Positions 9,068 through 18,434 are shown, counted from the first letter of the stretch. The stretch is 64,000 bases of DNA from Bradyrhizobium sp. CCGB01 (GCF_024199795.1 NZ_JANADK010000001.1:3782001-3846000); one strand, 5' to 3'. Program-made: numbers and translations. Notes: generated by a model not told the origin, from the letters alone.

Positions 9068-9418
9068 TTAGGGGCGAGCCGCAATGACGGTCATCTCGAG
9101 CTTGACGCCCGGACCGAGATCGGCCGCGCCGATTGCGGCGCGCGCCGGAAGATGAGCTTCTGGAAAGTGCGCCTTCCAGGCCGCATTGAATTCTGCCTTC
9201 TCCTTCAGGTCGGTCATGTAGATGGTCACCTGCAAGACGTTGGCCAGATCGGAGCCGAGGGTCTTCAGCAATTGCGCCAACTGCCCGAGGACGTCGTTTG
9301 CCTGGCCCGCCATATCGAGGCTCGTGTCCTCAGGGACGATTCCACCGATGTAAAGCACGCCATTATGCTCGACCACTTCGTGGAGCAGACCTTCGTAGGG
9401 CAGGACGCGCTTGATCAT
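9068..9418 (-). CDS. RidA/YjgF-family enamine/imine deaminase-like protein
   Basis: This 116-residue protein starts at ATG 9418 (MIKRVLPYEGLLHEVVEHNG); the longer frame upstream is not family-like. It shows the RidA core: LYIGGIVPED near the N-terminus, then VTIYMTDL, and PARAAIGAADLGPGVKLEM. The last segment contains the substrate-binding Arg of the PAR motif and the following Glu. RidA proteins hydrolyse reactive enamines such as 2-aminoacrylate, and some subfamilies act in catabolic pathways. It follows the MFS exporter gene by 100 nt on the same strand. Confidence 0.88.
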   Translation of the reverse strand: MIKRVLPYEGLLHEVVEHNGVLYIGGIVPEDTSLDMAGQANDVLGQLAQLLKTLGSDLANVLQVTIYMTDLKEKAEFNAAWKAHFPEAHLPARAAIGAADLGPGVKLEMTVIAARP

Positions 9419-9518
9419 GATGAAACCGATGTTGCTTCGAGAATGGTGGCCATATTGCACGTTTCGATCATCATTACGAGGCCCTGCACCTCGCATTGTC
9501 TTCCGGGTTGCGTTGCGA

Positions 9519-11090
9519 TCATGTGGAGGAGCGCGGAACACAGCAGGGCTCATTCCCGCTTCGAGATTGGCGCTGCCGCGCATGGCTTCCTCTTGCGATC
9601 ACAAAGCTCGCCAGCGCCATGATCCAGACGGAAAGCCCCCCATAGAGCATCACCAGCCTGAAGCCGTGGATCAGCGCATCCTGCACGGCGGCGTCTGCCC
9701 CCGGCAGGATGCTTAGCTCCGGGATATCAGCTACGTGGCCGGTACCGCCGGCGATCCGGTCCGCGAGATATTGCAGGCGGCTGGCGTCGAGCGCACCGGG
9801 AAATGCGCTGCTCAACCGGGAGGAAATGCCGGCGATCAGGATGAAACCCATCAGTGCGATGTTGATCGCCAGAGAGATCATGCGCGCGCTCATGTCGATG
9901 CCCGATGCCATGCCGGCTCGCGTGCTCGACACGGCACTCGTCGTGACGTTGGTGACCGGCGTGTTGGTCAGGGCAAGGCCGACGCCCGCCAGCAAGCATC
10001 CGGGCGCCAGCGTCAGCCAGGTGACACGTTCGACGCCACTGCCGGTCCACATCAGCATGAAGCCGAAGCCAATGACGAACAGGCCAAGCGGAATGGCGAT
10101 GCCGCCCCCGAACCTCAGCAATATCCGTTCGCCGAGTGGCGGAATCACAAGCGTCGGAAGCGTGTAAGTGAGAAGTGCGAGACCTGCTGCGACATTGTCG
10201 TAACCAAGCGCGTTGCGGAAGAAGATAGGCAGGTAGATCATGAAGGACCAGAAACTGAAGTTCATGCCGGCCGATCCGAGCAGCGCGCCCGAAAAGGCGC
10301 GTATCCGAAACACGGAGAAGTCGAACATCGGGCGGGCACTGCGCAGCTCCACCACCACGAAGGCCATGAAGCTCAGGACGGCTGTCCCGATGATCGCAAG
10401 GCCGGTCGTGCCGGTGAAGCCGAAGCTGGGGCCTTCCGTGATATAGAAGGCAACGCAGAAGACCGACGTCGAGAGGGTCAAGATGCCGCCGATGTCGAGA
10501 TGCTTTGCCTCCGGATCGCGCGATTCCTGTACGCCTGTCACGGTAAGCGCGATCGTGACGATCGCGATGAATGCGTGGATCAGGAAGACCCATTGCCAGC
10601 CGGAGACCGCGACGATGGCCGCGCCGATGATCGGACCGAAGCCAAGCCCAATCCCGAAGATGATCCCCCAGGCCGCGAACGCCCGTGCGCGCTCCGGTCC
10701 CTCCTGGAACTGATGGGAGAGAACGGCGACCTGGCAGATCAGCATGGCGCCACCGCTCATCCCCTGAAGGAAGCGGCTCGCGATGAGGACGAGGGCGTCC
10801 TGCGCCAGACCGCAGATCAGGGAGGCAAGGCCGAACACGGCGATGCTGACCACGAACACCCGCTTTCGGCCATAGCGATCGGCCAGCGTGCCCGTGGCCA
10901 TCAGCACCGTCGTGACCGCGATGGTGTAGGCATTCATGATCCATTGCAGCTGCTGGAAATCTGCGTGCAGCACCGTCTCCAGGGTCGGCAGGATTGTCGG
11001 CACGCTGGAGATCTCCAGGCCGAACATGAGGGACGCGAGGCACGCTGCGGCCAGGGCGATCGTGTTTCGTCGTGATGGTGAAGCCGTCAA
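9519..11090 (-). CDS. MFS drug-resistance transporter (DHA2/EmrB-QacA type)
   Basis: This is a 523-residue, roughly 14-helix inner-membrane exporter. Motif A (GTLADRYGRKR) lies between helices 2 and 3, and motif C-like glycine-rich sequence (GIIFGIGLGFGPIIGA) follows, both typical of proton-driven drug exporters. I chose TTG 11090 because GGAGG stands 8 nt upstream (GGAGGTCACGACCTTG). The frame is open to 11210, but that extension is Arg-rich and not membrane-like. It diverges from a LysR regulator 171 nt away, the usual arrangement for an inducible exporter. The substrate is unknown. Confidence 0.9.
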   Translation of the reverse strand: MTASPSRRNTIALAAACLASLMFGLEISSVPTILPTLETVLHADFQQLQWIMNAYTIAVTTVLMATGTLADRYGRKRVFVVSIAVFGLASLICGLAQDALVLIASRFLQGMSGGAMLICQVAVLSHQFQEGPERARAFAAWGIIFGIGLGFGPIIGAAIVAVSGWQWVFLIHAFIAIVTIALTVTGVQESRDPEAKHLDIGGILTLSTSVFCVAFYITEGPSFGFTGTTGLAIIGTAVLSFMAFVVVELRSARPMFDFSVFRIRAFSGALLGSAGMNFSFWSFMIYLPIFFRNALGYDNVAAGLALLTYTLPTLVIPPLGERILLRFGGGIAIPLGLFVIGFGFMLMWTGSGVERVTWLTLAPGCLLAGVGLALTNTPVTNVTTSAVSSTRAGMASGIDMSARMISLAINIALMGFILIAGISSRLSSAFPGALDASRLQYLADRIAGGTGHVADIPELSILPGADAAVQDALIHGFRLVMLYGGLSVWIMALASFVIARGSHARQRQSRSGNEPCCVPRSST

Positions 11091-11214
11091 GGTCGTGACC
11101 TCCAAACGTGATGCCGATTGCCGGCGCGCGCGACATCGTTCGCTCCGGGATTGGTTTCCCGTGCGCCAGGTCCGCGTCAGGCAGGGCGAACATAGGGGGC
11201 CCTTGACCACAACA

Positions 11215-11235
11215 AAATCCGATCAATATAGATTT
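11215..11235. promoter_or_regulatory. Candidate LysR operator AAATC-N11-GATTT
   Basis: A dyad of AAATC (11215-11219) and GATTT (11231-11235) separated by 11 bp lies in the AT-rich centre of the divergent region, 26 nt before the lysR start. Spacing and position suit a LysR-type autoregulatory site, although the strict T-N11-A letters are not met. Confidence 0.4.
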
Positions 11236-11261
11236 CAGAGACAACAAAGCTGGATGATGGA

Positions 11262-12116
11262 ATGCTCTCGCTCGATGTCGATGCCGTCAGGGCTTTTGTG
11301 ATGGTGGCTGACCTCCACAGTTTTACGCGCGCCGCCGAGGCTCTCGGCACCACCCAAGGTGCGATCAGCGTCAAGCTGAAGCGGCTCGAGGATCGCGTCG
11401 GCCATCGATTGCTCGAACGCACGCCGCGTTCGGTGCGGCTGTCGGCGCAGGGGGCCGCCTTTCTGCAAGGTGCGCGGGAGCTCATCGCGGCTCACGAACG
11501 CGCGATTGCGGGACTGAACGCACCTCCGCGCCATTTCGGCCTCGGGATTGCCGCGCATGTTGCAGGGCCGGAAGTCCCAGCCCTGCTGTCACGGCTTCAT
11601 GCTCACGATCCGAATTTGACCATCGAGGTTCAGCTCGACAATTCGCGCAACCTCATCGATCTGTTCGATCAGGGGCGGCTCGACGCGGCCATCGTCCAAC
11701 GCGAGGACGATCGCCGCGATGGCGAGACACTGGCGCATGAGCGGTTCGGCTGGTTTGCGGCGCAAGGGTTCGAGCACAGGCAGGGAGAGCCCTTGCGTCT
11801 CGCCGCGCTGGCTCCGACCTGCGGCGTCCGCAACATCGCCACGCAGGCGCTGGATGCGGCAGGCATCAAATGGACCGAGGTGTTCTTGGGCGGCGGCTCC
11901 TCGGCCGTCCATGCCGCCGTCGTGGCGGGGCTTGCCATCGCGCCGCTGTCATATCGGATCGCGCCGGTTGGCACGATCGACATCGGAGAAAAGCTCGGAC
12001 TTCCCAGGCTGCCATCGTCCGAGGTCGTGCTTCATTCATCCTTGACCGATCGGCGATCACGCGCTGCGCTGGGAGAATTGGCAGCGGCGTTCCGCGAGCA
12101 CCGCACAAGGGCGTGA
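11262..12116 (+). CDS. LysR-family transcriptional regulator
   Basis: This is a 284-residue LysR protein. The winged HTH fills residues 5-65 (FVMVADLHSFTRAAEALGTTQ, then AISVKLKRLEDRVGHRLLERT). The remainder is a periplasmic-binding-protein-like effector domain (LTIEVQLDNSRNLIDLFDQG, DAAIVQRED). It is transcribed away from the MFS exporter and probably controls it together with itself. Its effector cannot be inferred. Confidence 0.9.
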   Translation: MLSLDVDAVRAFVMVADLHSFTRAAEALGTTQGAISVKLKRLEDRVGHRLLERTPRSVRLSAQGAAFLQGARELIAAHERAIAGLNAPPRHFGLGIAAHVAGPEVPALLSRLHAHDPNLTIEVQLDNSRNLIDLFDQGRLDAAIVQREDDRRDGETLAHERFGWFAAQGFEHRQGEPLRLAALAPTCGVRNIATQALDAAGIKWTEVFLGGGSSAVHAAVVAGLAIAPLSYRIAPVGTIDIGEKLGLPRLPSSEVVLHSSLTDRRSRAALGELAAAFREHRTRA

Positions 12117-12182
12117 GCCTTGCCGTTTTACTCGGCAGGAGCGCATGTTCCAACGATCGACGAATCGACAGTTTCGTCACGC

Positions 12183-12617
12183 CTAGGCGAGATGTGCCTC
12201 CCGGCGGACAAGCATATCCCTGAAGGAGGCACTCACCGGCACCGACTGGTGGGTTCTCTGATCGGTGTTGACCCAAACGATCTCGCCGCTCGTGTAGAGC
12301 TCATCCGTTGCCTTGCCGAAAATGCCCAGCTCGAAGGTTACGCTGGAGCGGCCGAGTTTTGCCACCCGCACGCCAACGTCGATCTCCTGGTCGAACAGTA
12401 CGGGGGCCTTGAATTCGACAACCGCGCGCACAGCGTGGAAATCGATGCCGGTCGCCTGTGTGTCGGCAAACAGGTCGTGGCCGAGGGCACGAAAGTACTC
12501 GGTGATCGCCGTGTCGAAATACGTCAGGTAGTGAGCGTTGAACACCACCTTCTGACCATCGACCTCGGAGTAACGCACGCGAAAAGGGTGGAAGAACCAG
12601 AAGTCTGATCGTTGCAT
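12183..12617 (-). CDS. Acyl-CoA thioesterase, 4HBT hotdog fold
   Basis: The ATG at 12617 gives a 144-residue protein with the YbgC/4-hydroxybenzoyl-CoA thioesterase signature: RVRYSEVDGQKVVFNAHYLTYFD, in which the Asp of EVDGQ is the expected catalytic acid. It continues with GIDFHAVRAVVEFKAPVLFD, typical for the family. It should hydrolyse short acyl-CoA or aromatic acyl-CoA thioesters in the cytosol. It faces the LysR gene convergently with a 66-nt gap and does not seem to be in an operon. Confidence 0.85.
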   Translation of the reverse strand: MQRSDFWFFHPFRVRYSEVDGQKVVFNAHYLTYFDTAITEYFRALGHDLFADTQATGIDFHAVRAVVEFKAPVLFDQEIDVGVRVAKLGRSSVTFELGIFGKATDELYTSGEIVWVNTDQRTHQSVPVSASFRDMLVRREAHLA

Positions 12618-12997
12618 CTTGATGACCGCTCCATGTTGTTCTGATCGATTTCGCCTGTTGGGGTAGCCGTTCTCCCATTGCGGCGCACTGCCGTCCGCTT
12701 CACACGCCTGTGTCAATTCCGCCATGATTAGCGGGGAGAGGCTGCGTTGACAATGTGATCGGCAGCCGGCGGCCGCTAGCGTGGTTGCCACCCAGGATAA
12801 CTGCTCGTCGTCGGCATACCGACAAGAGCGAGATCAATGGGGGGGTGGAGCAGGCAGGCGTCGAGAACCGTGCCCTGATCGTGTTGCAAGATGCCGCCGA
12901 GATGGGTTTCAGCAGGCACACTCTGGGTCTCTGCTTATCCGCGACCACGATGCGCAACATGTCCGCGGCGTCAATGGCAGGATTCTGCGTGGCCCTC
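12618..12997. other. 380-nt gene-free stretch
   Basis: This lies between the thioesterase and the last HupE-like gene. Short open frames on both strands (for example around 12838-12990) have coding-like third-position GC, but no domain is recognised and none has a good start. It may hold decayed coding sequence. No hairpin terminator or repeat was found. Confidence 0.5.
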
Positions 12998-13615
12998 TCA
13001 CGAAGCGAGAACAAGGCTCGCCATCATCAGGCCGATAGCCGCGATCCAGCCTCCGAGTGCACGAAGCGCGATGGCTCGCCAAGATGCTGCGCCGTCCGAA
13101 CGCGCTCGCTCGAACAAGGCTGTGAGCGCCATGGTCAGAGTGATGACTCCGTATCCCGCACAAGCCAAACCTGCCGCAAACAGCAGCCGGTCCGTTTCAG
13201 GCCCGAGGTCCGCGCCGTTCGCGGCGCCCCGTACTACGGCGACTGCGAAGGCAATTGCGCACAGCAGGAATGTGGGAACTTGCACAGCTGCCGCAAGCAG
13301 CATGCCTATCACGAGCATCATTGTCGCGTCTGCCAGCTGTGTGGAGGCCGCACCGAATACGTGTCCAAGGGGCAATCCGACCAGCAGTCCAAGCGGAAAC
13401 ACGGGGATGAGCCAGCGCCCCTTGGGAGCTCCAAGCGCACCGGCCAAAATGCCGGTCGCAGTCCAGAGAACGACATCCGGAACATCGGTGAGGGGGTGTG
13501 ATGCACCCATGTAGAAGTCGCCGAGGCGGGCCGCGACGATATGCGCCTCGGCCGCACTCGCGCCGGTGAGCAGCATCGCTGCGGTCATCAATACCCGTGC
13601 GGAATTCAGTTTCAT
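12998..13615 (-). CDS. HupE/UreJ-family membrane protein, divergent copy
   Basis: This 205-residue protein starts at ATG 13615, which overlaps the preceding HupE stop as ATGA. It has a cleavable-looking signal (MTAAMLLTGASAAEAHI) and about six hydrophobic helices. The family hallmark HPxxGxDH is altered to SHPLTDVPDVV, so the His of the putative metal-binding pair is missing. HupE/UreJ proteins are nickel or cobalt permease-like membrane proteins. This copy may be a structural partner or have another specificity. It is the last gene of the PpiC-HupE-HupE-HupE run. Confidence 0.75.
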   Translation of the reverse strand: MKLNSARVLMTAAMLLTGASAAEAHIVAARLGDFYMGASHPLTDVPDVVLWTATGILAGALGAPKGRWLIPVFPLGLLVGLPLGHVFGAASTQLADATMMLVIGMLLAAAVQVPTFLLCAIAFAVAVVRGAANGADLGPETDRLLFAAGLACAGYGVITLTMALTALFERARSDGAASWRAIALRALGGWIAAIGLMMASLVLAS

Positions 13616-14217
13616 GCGAGGGCTCCGAGTCCCTGCGCGAGGAAGTAGCAGCCAATTCCCGCGATGCCGGCCCCGAGTCCCTGAATGACACGCTCGCCGG
13701 CGGGCCAGCGCGTCAACGTGCCGATGATGATGCCGCACAGATGCAAGAGGCCGGTGGCGGTGACAAAGCCGATGCCGTAGGCCAGCGCATTCGCCGCGCG
13801 TGGAAGCTCGGCTCCGTGCGCGTGACCGTGAAAGATCGCGAAGACCGCGACGACGAGCGCGGCAGCGGCAAACGGCAGTCGCAGTCGGGCGGCGACGGCC
13901 ACCCCCAGGATCACGGCCGAAACGGCAATCATCGCCTCCGGCATCGGAAGCGGGACATGCAGCACGCCCAGCACCCCGCCGATCGCCATGACGAGCGGGA
14001 ACGTGATCGGCAGGATCCAGATTGCCGGCGCGCCGAGCTGCGCGCCCCAGATCCCGACGGCCACCATTGCGATCAGATGGTCGATGCCCGTGACCGGATG
14101 CAGCAGGCCGCTGACGAGGCCGCCCGCCACGCCAGCCTGCTCGTGCGCGAGAGCCGGCTGCGTCAGTGCGAACGAGACGATCGCGGCCGTGAGGGCTCGG
14201 GGGACATGTAAAGACAT
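13612..14217 (-). CDS. HupE/UreJ-family membrane protein
   Basis: This 201-residue protein begins at ATG 14217 with a signal-like N-terminus ending in PALAHEQ. It has the canonical family motif HPVTGIDHLIAMVAVGIWG (H40, D46, H47) and a second His cluster, FHGHAHGAELP, about 100 residues later, across roughly six helices. Known HupE proteins facilitate nickel or cobalt entry. It is 16 nt downstream of the larger HupE_UreJ_2 gene and coupled by ATGA to the next gene. Confidence 0.88.
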   Translation of the reverse strand: MSLHVPRALTAAIVSFALTQPALAHEQAGVAGGLVSGLLHPVTGIDHLIAMVAVGIWGAQLGAPAIWILPITFPLVMAIGGVLGVLHVPLPMPEAMIAVSAVILGVAVAARLRLPFAAAALVVAVFAIFHGHAHGAELPRAANALAYGIGFVTATGLLHLCGIIIGTLTRWPAGERVIQGLGAGIAGIGCYFLAQGLGALA

Positions 14218-14233
14218 TGCTTGGGACTCTCGC

Positions 14234-15226
14234 TCAGATCGCCGCGAACACGCGTGCAAGTCGGCCGAAGAACCAGAACATCGACACCGACCCGATGAGG
14301 TAGGCTGGAAGGGCCTCGCCCCAGCGCGGCATGACGGCGTCGAGCCGTCGGTGCGCCCAGATCAACGCGAGCACGAGCAGCACGAAGGCCAGCTGTCCGA
14401 TCTCCACGCCGATGTTGAAGAACAGCAACGCTGCGGGAAGGAGGCGGCGTTCGAGCCCAAGTCCGGCCAGCGCGCCTGCGAAGCCGATGCCGTGAACCAG
14501 GCCGAAGGTGAATGCGACGATCCAGGGATAGCGGGCGGTGAGCCCGGTCTCGCCGCGCTGCTGCTTGACGATTTCGACGCCGACGAATGCGATGCTCAAT
14601 GCGATGCAGGCGTTGAGCGGGCGTTCCGGCACGCCGATCAGGCCGAAGGCTGCCGCGGCAAGCGAGGCGCTGTGTCCGATCGTGAAGGCCGTGATCGTCT
14701 TCACCAAACGCCAGCCGCCGCCGACGATCCAGATCAGGCCCAGCACGAACAGCAGGTGATCGGCGCCGAGCAGAATGTGATCGATACCGTAGTTCACGTA
14801 GGTCGTGGCCAACTCGATCCACGCCTCGAGCGTCGGGGCGCCGGTGCCGAGGACGGAGACGACTGGATTGGCCGTCGAGATCGTATAGCTGCGCGGCTCG
14901 CCCTCGATCGGGATGACCTTGATCAGGACGACCGACATGTTGGAGCCGAGATTGGAGATGGTGATCGAACCAACCAGACCCTTCTGGCCGCAATTCATCT
15001 CGGGCAGGCGAAGAAAGCAGTGGGGCGGCACCCGCAGATCGACCCGGGATGCGCCGATCGAGGGTTCTATGCTCCAGCGGCCGACGAATGCGCCGGGCCG
15101 GACCTCGCGGAATTCCAGCACGCCCATCGCCGCTTCATGCGCACTGAGCGCCGAGGGACGGATGAGCGCGGCTAAAGCCAGAGTCAGTGTCAGCAGTGCC
15201 AATCGCAGATATCGGATCGTGCTCAC
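14234..15226 (-). CDS. HupE/UreJ_2-type membrane protein with extracytoplasmic N-terminal domain
   Basis: This is a 330-residue protein. A signal peptide (to about ALSAHEA) is followed by a soluble extracytoplasmic domain of about 115 residues. Then come six or seven helices with the HupE_UreJ_2 hallmark YGIDHILLGADHLLFVLGL. GTG 15226 overlaps the PpiC-like gene stop as GTGA, so translation is coupled. The additional His residues in KTITAFTIGHSASL and FGLVHGIGFAGAL suggest a metal or proton path. Its role is inferred from the family; no substrate is proven. Confidence 0.87.
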   Translation of the reverse strand: MSTIRYLRLALLTLTLALAALIRPSALSAHEAAMGVLEFREVRPGAFVGRWSIEPSIGASRVDLRVPPHCFLRLPEMNCGQKGLVGSITISNLGSNMSVVLIKVIPIEGEPRSYTISTANPVVSVLGTGAPTLEAWIELATTYVNYGIDHILLGADHLLFVLGLIWIVGGGWRLVKTITAFTIGHSASLAAAAFGLIGVPERPLNACIALSIAFVGVEIVKQQRGETGLTARYPWIVAFTFGLVHGIGFAGALAGLGLERRLLPAALLFFNIGVEIGQLAFVLLVLALIWAHRRLDAVMPRWGEALPAYLIGSVSMFWFFGRLARVFAAI

Positions 15227-16122
15227 GGCTCGTACCGCACTTGATAGGACGCCTTGAGCCGCTTGACCGCTTCCCAGGCGAGCTTGCGGGTTTCTTCCGT
15301 ATGCCAGATACGGGCCGCCTCATCACGGACCTTGCCAAGACTGGCGAGAGTCCCCGGGCGCCGGGAATCCAGCCGGGCGACATGCCAGCCGTCCTTGGAT
15401 TGCAGCAGCTTCCATTCCCCCTCCGGCATGCTCAGCAGGCCATCACGGAAATCATCGCCGAAGGAGGCGGCGAGACTCGCGACCGGCCGGGCGAGGATGG
15501 CGCGCGTGAGATTCTGCAACTCCTCGGCTTCGCGCTGCTGGACGATGTCCTCGAGCTGGCGCTGTGCCGTGGTCTGATCCGTCGGCGGAGTGATGTAGAA
15601 CGACACGCGCTCCGGCTCGTCGAAGCGGGCGTGATTTTCCGCGAACCATGCCTGTAGCTGCTCGTCCGTAGGACGCGGGACGCGTATCTGGTCGAAGATC
15701 AGCAATTGCATCTTGTAGGCGATCCGATCGCGGATCGTCTCGTCGCCGCGGTCCACGGCGAGTGTCTTGCCTTCGCGGTAGAGGATTTCGCTCGCGACCC
15801 AGCTGTCGATCATCTTCTGGAGCTGGTCGCTGGAAGGGGCGCGCTCCTTGTCCTCGTCGAAATTGTCGATGAAAGACTGACGCATCGCCTTGGTGACGGT
15901 GATGACCTTTTCGTCCTTGGCGGGCGGATGCATGACGGCGTCGATGCCGAAGATGATCGCTCCAAGCAGCGCGAAATGCAGCAACGGTTCGCGTGCCATG
16001 CGCATGGCTGCAAAGCTGATCGATCGCGACGGCTGCATCGCGGCGTCGGAGCCGTGATCCGAGGATGCCGTGCGCGATGTTGGAAAGGACTGCACTTCGG
16101 TTGGTGTGGCTTGCATCGACAT
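15223..16122 (-). CDS. PpiC/SurA-like peptidyl-prolyl isomerase, membrane-anchored
   Basis: This 299-residue protein has a short cytosolic N-terminus and one anchor helix (LLHFALLGAIIFGIDAVM). A SurA-N-like helical region (DSWVASEILYREGKTLAVDRGD) follows, then a parvulin-type segment (WFAENHARFDEPERVSFYITPP through WKLLQSKDGWHVARLDSR). It should work in the periplasm as a chaperone or isomerase. It is the first gene of a minus-strand operon with three HupE-like proteins and diverges from the DUF3604 gene 285 nt away. That suggests it assists maturation of a partner in this cluster (inference). Confidence 0.8.
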   Translation of the reverse strand: MSMQATPTEVQSFPTSRTASSDHGSDAAMQPSRSISFAAMRMAREPLLHFALLGAIIFGIDAVMHPPAKDEKVITVTKAMRQSFIDNFDEDKERAPSSDQLQKMIDSWVASEILYREGKTLAVDRGDETIRDRIAYKMQLLIFDQIRVPRPTDEQLQAWFAENHARFDEPERVSFYITPPTDQTTAQRQLEDIVQQREAEELQNLTRAILARPVASLAASFGDDFRDGLLSMPEGEWKLLQSKDGWHVARLDSRRPGTLASLGKVRDEAARIWHTEETRKLAWEAVKRLKASYQVRYEP

Positions 16123-16407
16123 CTAAGTGTCACAAACTCTCGCGGCACGCGTGGGTACGCGCCTTATGCGACAGCGCCGTTCTTCTGTCATCTGCAAACA
16201 TTCGTGCCGCGCAAAAATCAGGCGGGCGAGACGCCGACCGATCGGGCCACGCCGATCATCACATAAAACCTTCATGAAGTTGTATCGGAACTCTGGTCTC
16301 TATCGCACCGTAGAGAATGTGTTCGGCGCGATGGGGCGGCAGCTCGTTGCCCGTCACGGTTCATGAATTTGCGAAGCTAAGACCTAGAAGCAAGACAGGG
16401 GCGATAG

Positions 16408-18417
16408 ATGTTTCCGACCACCAAGACCATCTTGTTGACCGCAGCGTCGGCATCGTTGGCGCTGACTCAGAGCGCGACGGCCGAGGAGTGGGGGCGCGGC
16501 GAGCGCCGCGGCAATCCTTATGTCGCCGGTGACATGCACAATCACAACACCTGCACGGATGGTTCTGTGGCCGCCGGCTACACCATCGACCGTGCGGTCG
16601 GGCGCGGCACCGCGTCCGCGGGCGGCAACAATTTCGATCTGGACTGGTTCACGCTCGGCAACCACGGCGGTTCCGGCAATCGCGACTGCCGCTTCAGCGA
16701 CACCAGCGCCAACCTTCCGGGGCAGAGCACGACGACCTGGAGCCAGACGCTCGGCCAGACCATCGACGGAATCACCATCAGCAGCCTGAAGGGCACCCCG
16801 AACGGCACCGGTACCGGTGCGCAGATGTGGCGCTGGCAGTCGATCCGCGAGATCGAGTATCCGACCATCGTCGATCGTACGGCGAAGTACGACAAGGTGC
16901 TGATCGAAGGTCTCGAGTGGATCGCGCCCGGCCATGAGCACGTCGACGTCGCCGTCATCACCGGCCAGCACCCGACGCACCCGCGGAAGGGGCCGGGCAA
17001 CGCGGACAAGATGGCTGAATTCGAATACCGTTTCGATCGCGCCGACACCGATGCGATCGGTCCGGTGATCGACGCCAGCGGCAATCAGCTCTGGCCGGGC
17101 AAGGACAACGTCAACAATACGGGCACTGCGGGCCACCAGAAGGCGCTCACCGGCGTCAAGTGGTTGCAGGCGAACTATCCGCTGCAATCCTACATCATCC
17201 CGACTCACACCGAGCGCCAGGGGCCGTTCAGCGCGACCGCGAACAAGGGTTACAACATCGAGCACTTCCGCGACTTCAACAATGCGGGCCCGACGGTTGC
17301 CTTCGGCATCGAATCGCCCGGTCACTTCGCTGAAGGCGGCGCCAGCGGCGGCTCCGGCTCGTACACCCCGACCGCGGTCGGCGGCGGCACCTACGGCATG
17401 AGCGGCATCTACACCGCGAAGGTCGGCGGCCTCTGGGACGGCCTGCTCGGCGAAGGCCGTAACTTCTTCATGTATGTGAGCTCCGACTGGCACAGCCGCG
17501 GTGCGGGCGGCGCGCGCGACTCCTTCACCACGGCCGATTTCATTCCCGGCGAGTACACCAAGCTGTACGTTCCGAATGCGGGACGGTTCTCGTCGCAGCA
17601 CGTCATCGACGGCATGCGTTCGGGCAATTCGTACTCGGTCAACGCGGACCTCATCGGTCCGGACATGGTGTTCCGCGCCAAGACGCGCGGCGACGACTGG
17701 AAGACCATGGGCGAGACGCTGGTTGTGCGGCCCGGCGAGAAGATCACGGTCGAGATGGAAATGACCGTCCCGAAGGAGAACAACAGCCCCTACAGCTTCG
17801 ATAACCCGCTGCTGGTGCCGGTGGGAATCAAGCAGCCGCTCAACAAGCCGACGCTCGACCACGTCGATCTGATCACCGGTCAGATCACGGGCGTCGTTGC
17901 GCCTGATGCGCCCAACTATGCGGTGGCGAACGCCGCGGGCACGGCCGGCGCGGCGATCGTGTACAATTCGTCGGCGACCATCGCCCGGCAGATCTCCGCG
18001 GAGCAGATGAAGCGCGAACATCGCGGAGACCGCGACGGCGTGCGGCTGAAGTTCACGACGACGTTTGTCGCCGGCACCAAGCCGTTCTACATCCGTGCGC
18101 GCGGAACCAACATCCCGAACGGCACCCCGAACGTCTCCGACACCGCCGGCAATCCGCTGCTCGACGCCAACAACGCGCAGGTCAGCTGCGTCGATCCGGC
18201 GTGCCCGGCGCATCTGGAGACGGTGAATGGCGCCAAGAAGGTGACCCACGACGTTCAGGCCTATTCGAACGTCTGGTTCTACGCCAACCCGATCTTCATC
18301 CGGCCGGAAGGTTCGCCGAAACTTCTGGTCGAGACCAATGCCGAGCTGGCGCGCAAGCTCGGACAGCGGGCCGACAACGACCACGATCACGACGATCATC
18401 ATCACGACCACCACTGA
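16408..18417 (+). CDS. Secreted DUF3604-domain protein with His/Asp-rich tail
   Basis: This is a 669-residue protein with a signal peptide (to about TQSATAEE). DUF3604 is related to PHP-type metallohydrolases: a metal-ligand-like cluster GDMHNHNTCTDGS (D42, H44, H46, D51) lies at the start of the mature protein, with further His motifs FTLGNHGG, IIPTHTERQG and SSDWHSRG. The last 14 residues are almost only His and Asp, a probable metal-chelating tail. ATG 16408 has AGGGG upstream. It diverges from the PpiC/HupE operon. The reaction is unknown; a periplasmic metal-dependent hydrolase is the reasonable guess. Confidence 0.88.
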   Translation: MFPTTKTILLTAASASLALTQSATAEEWGRGERRGNPYVAGDMHNHNTCTDGSVAAGYTIDRAVGRGTASAGGNNFDLDWFTLGNHGGSGNRDCRFSDTSANLPGQSTTTWSQTLGQTIDGITISSLKGTPNGTGTGAQMWRWQSIREIEYPTIVDRTAKYDKVLIEGLEWIAPGHEHVDVAVITGQHPTHPRKGPGNADKMAEFEYRFDRADTDAIGPVIDASGNQLWPGKDNVNNTGTAGHQKALTGVKWLQANYPLQSYIIPTHTERQGPFSATANKGYNIEHFRDFNNAGPTVAFGIESPGHFAEGGASGGSGSYTPTAVGGGTYGMSGIYTAKVGGLWDGLLGEGRNFFMYVSSDWHSRGAGGARDSFTTADFIPGEYTKLYVPNAGRFSSQHVIDGMRSGNSYSVNADLIGPDMVFRAKTRGDDWKTMGETLVVRPGEKITVEMEMTVPKENNSPYSFDNPLLVPVGIKQPLNKPTLDHVDLITGQITGVVAPDAPNYAVANAAGTAGAAIVYNSSATIARQISAEQMKREHRGDRDGVRLKFTTTFVAGTKPFYIRARGTNIPNGTPNVSDTAGNPLLDANNAQVSCVDPACPAHLETVNGAKKVTHDVQAYSNVWFYANPIFIRPEGSPKLLVETNAELARKLGQRADNDHDHDDHHHDHH

Positions 18418-18434
18418 CGTGATGTGAGGCCATC

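Noticed and set aside
12120..12137. TGCCG...CGGCA as a terminator between lysR and the thioesterase gene
   Set aside because: The stem is only 5 bp with no T run, so it is not distinguishable from chance.
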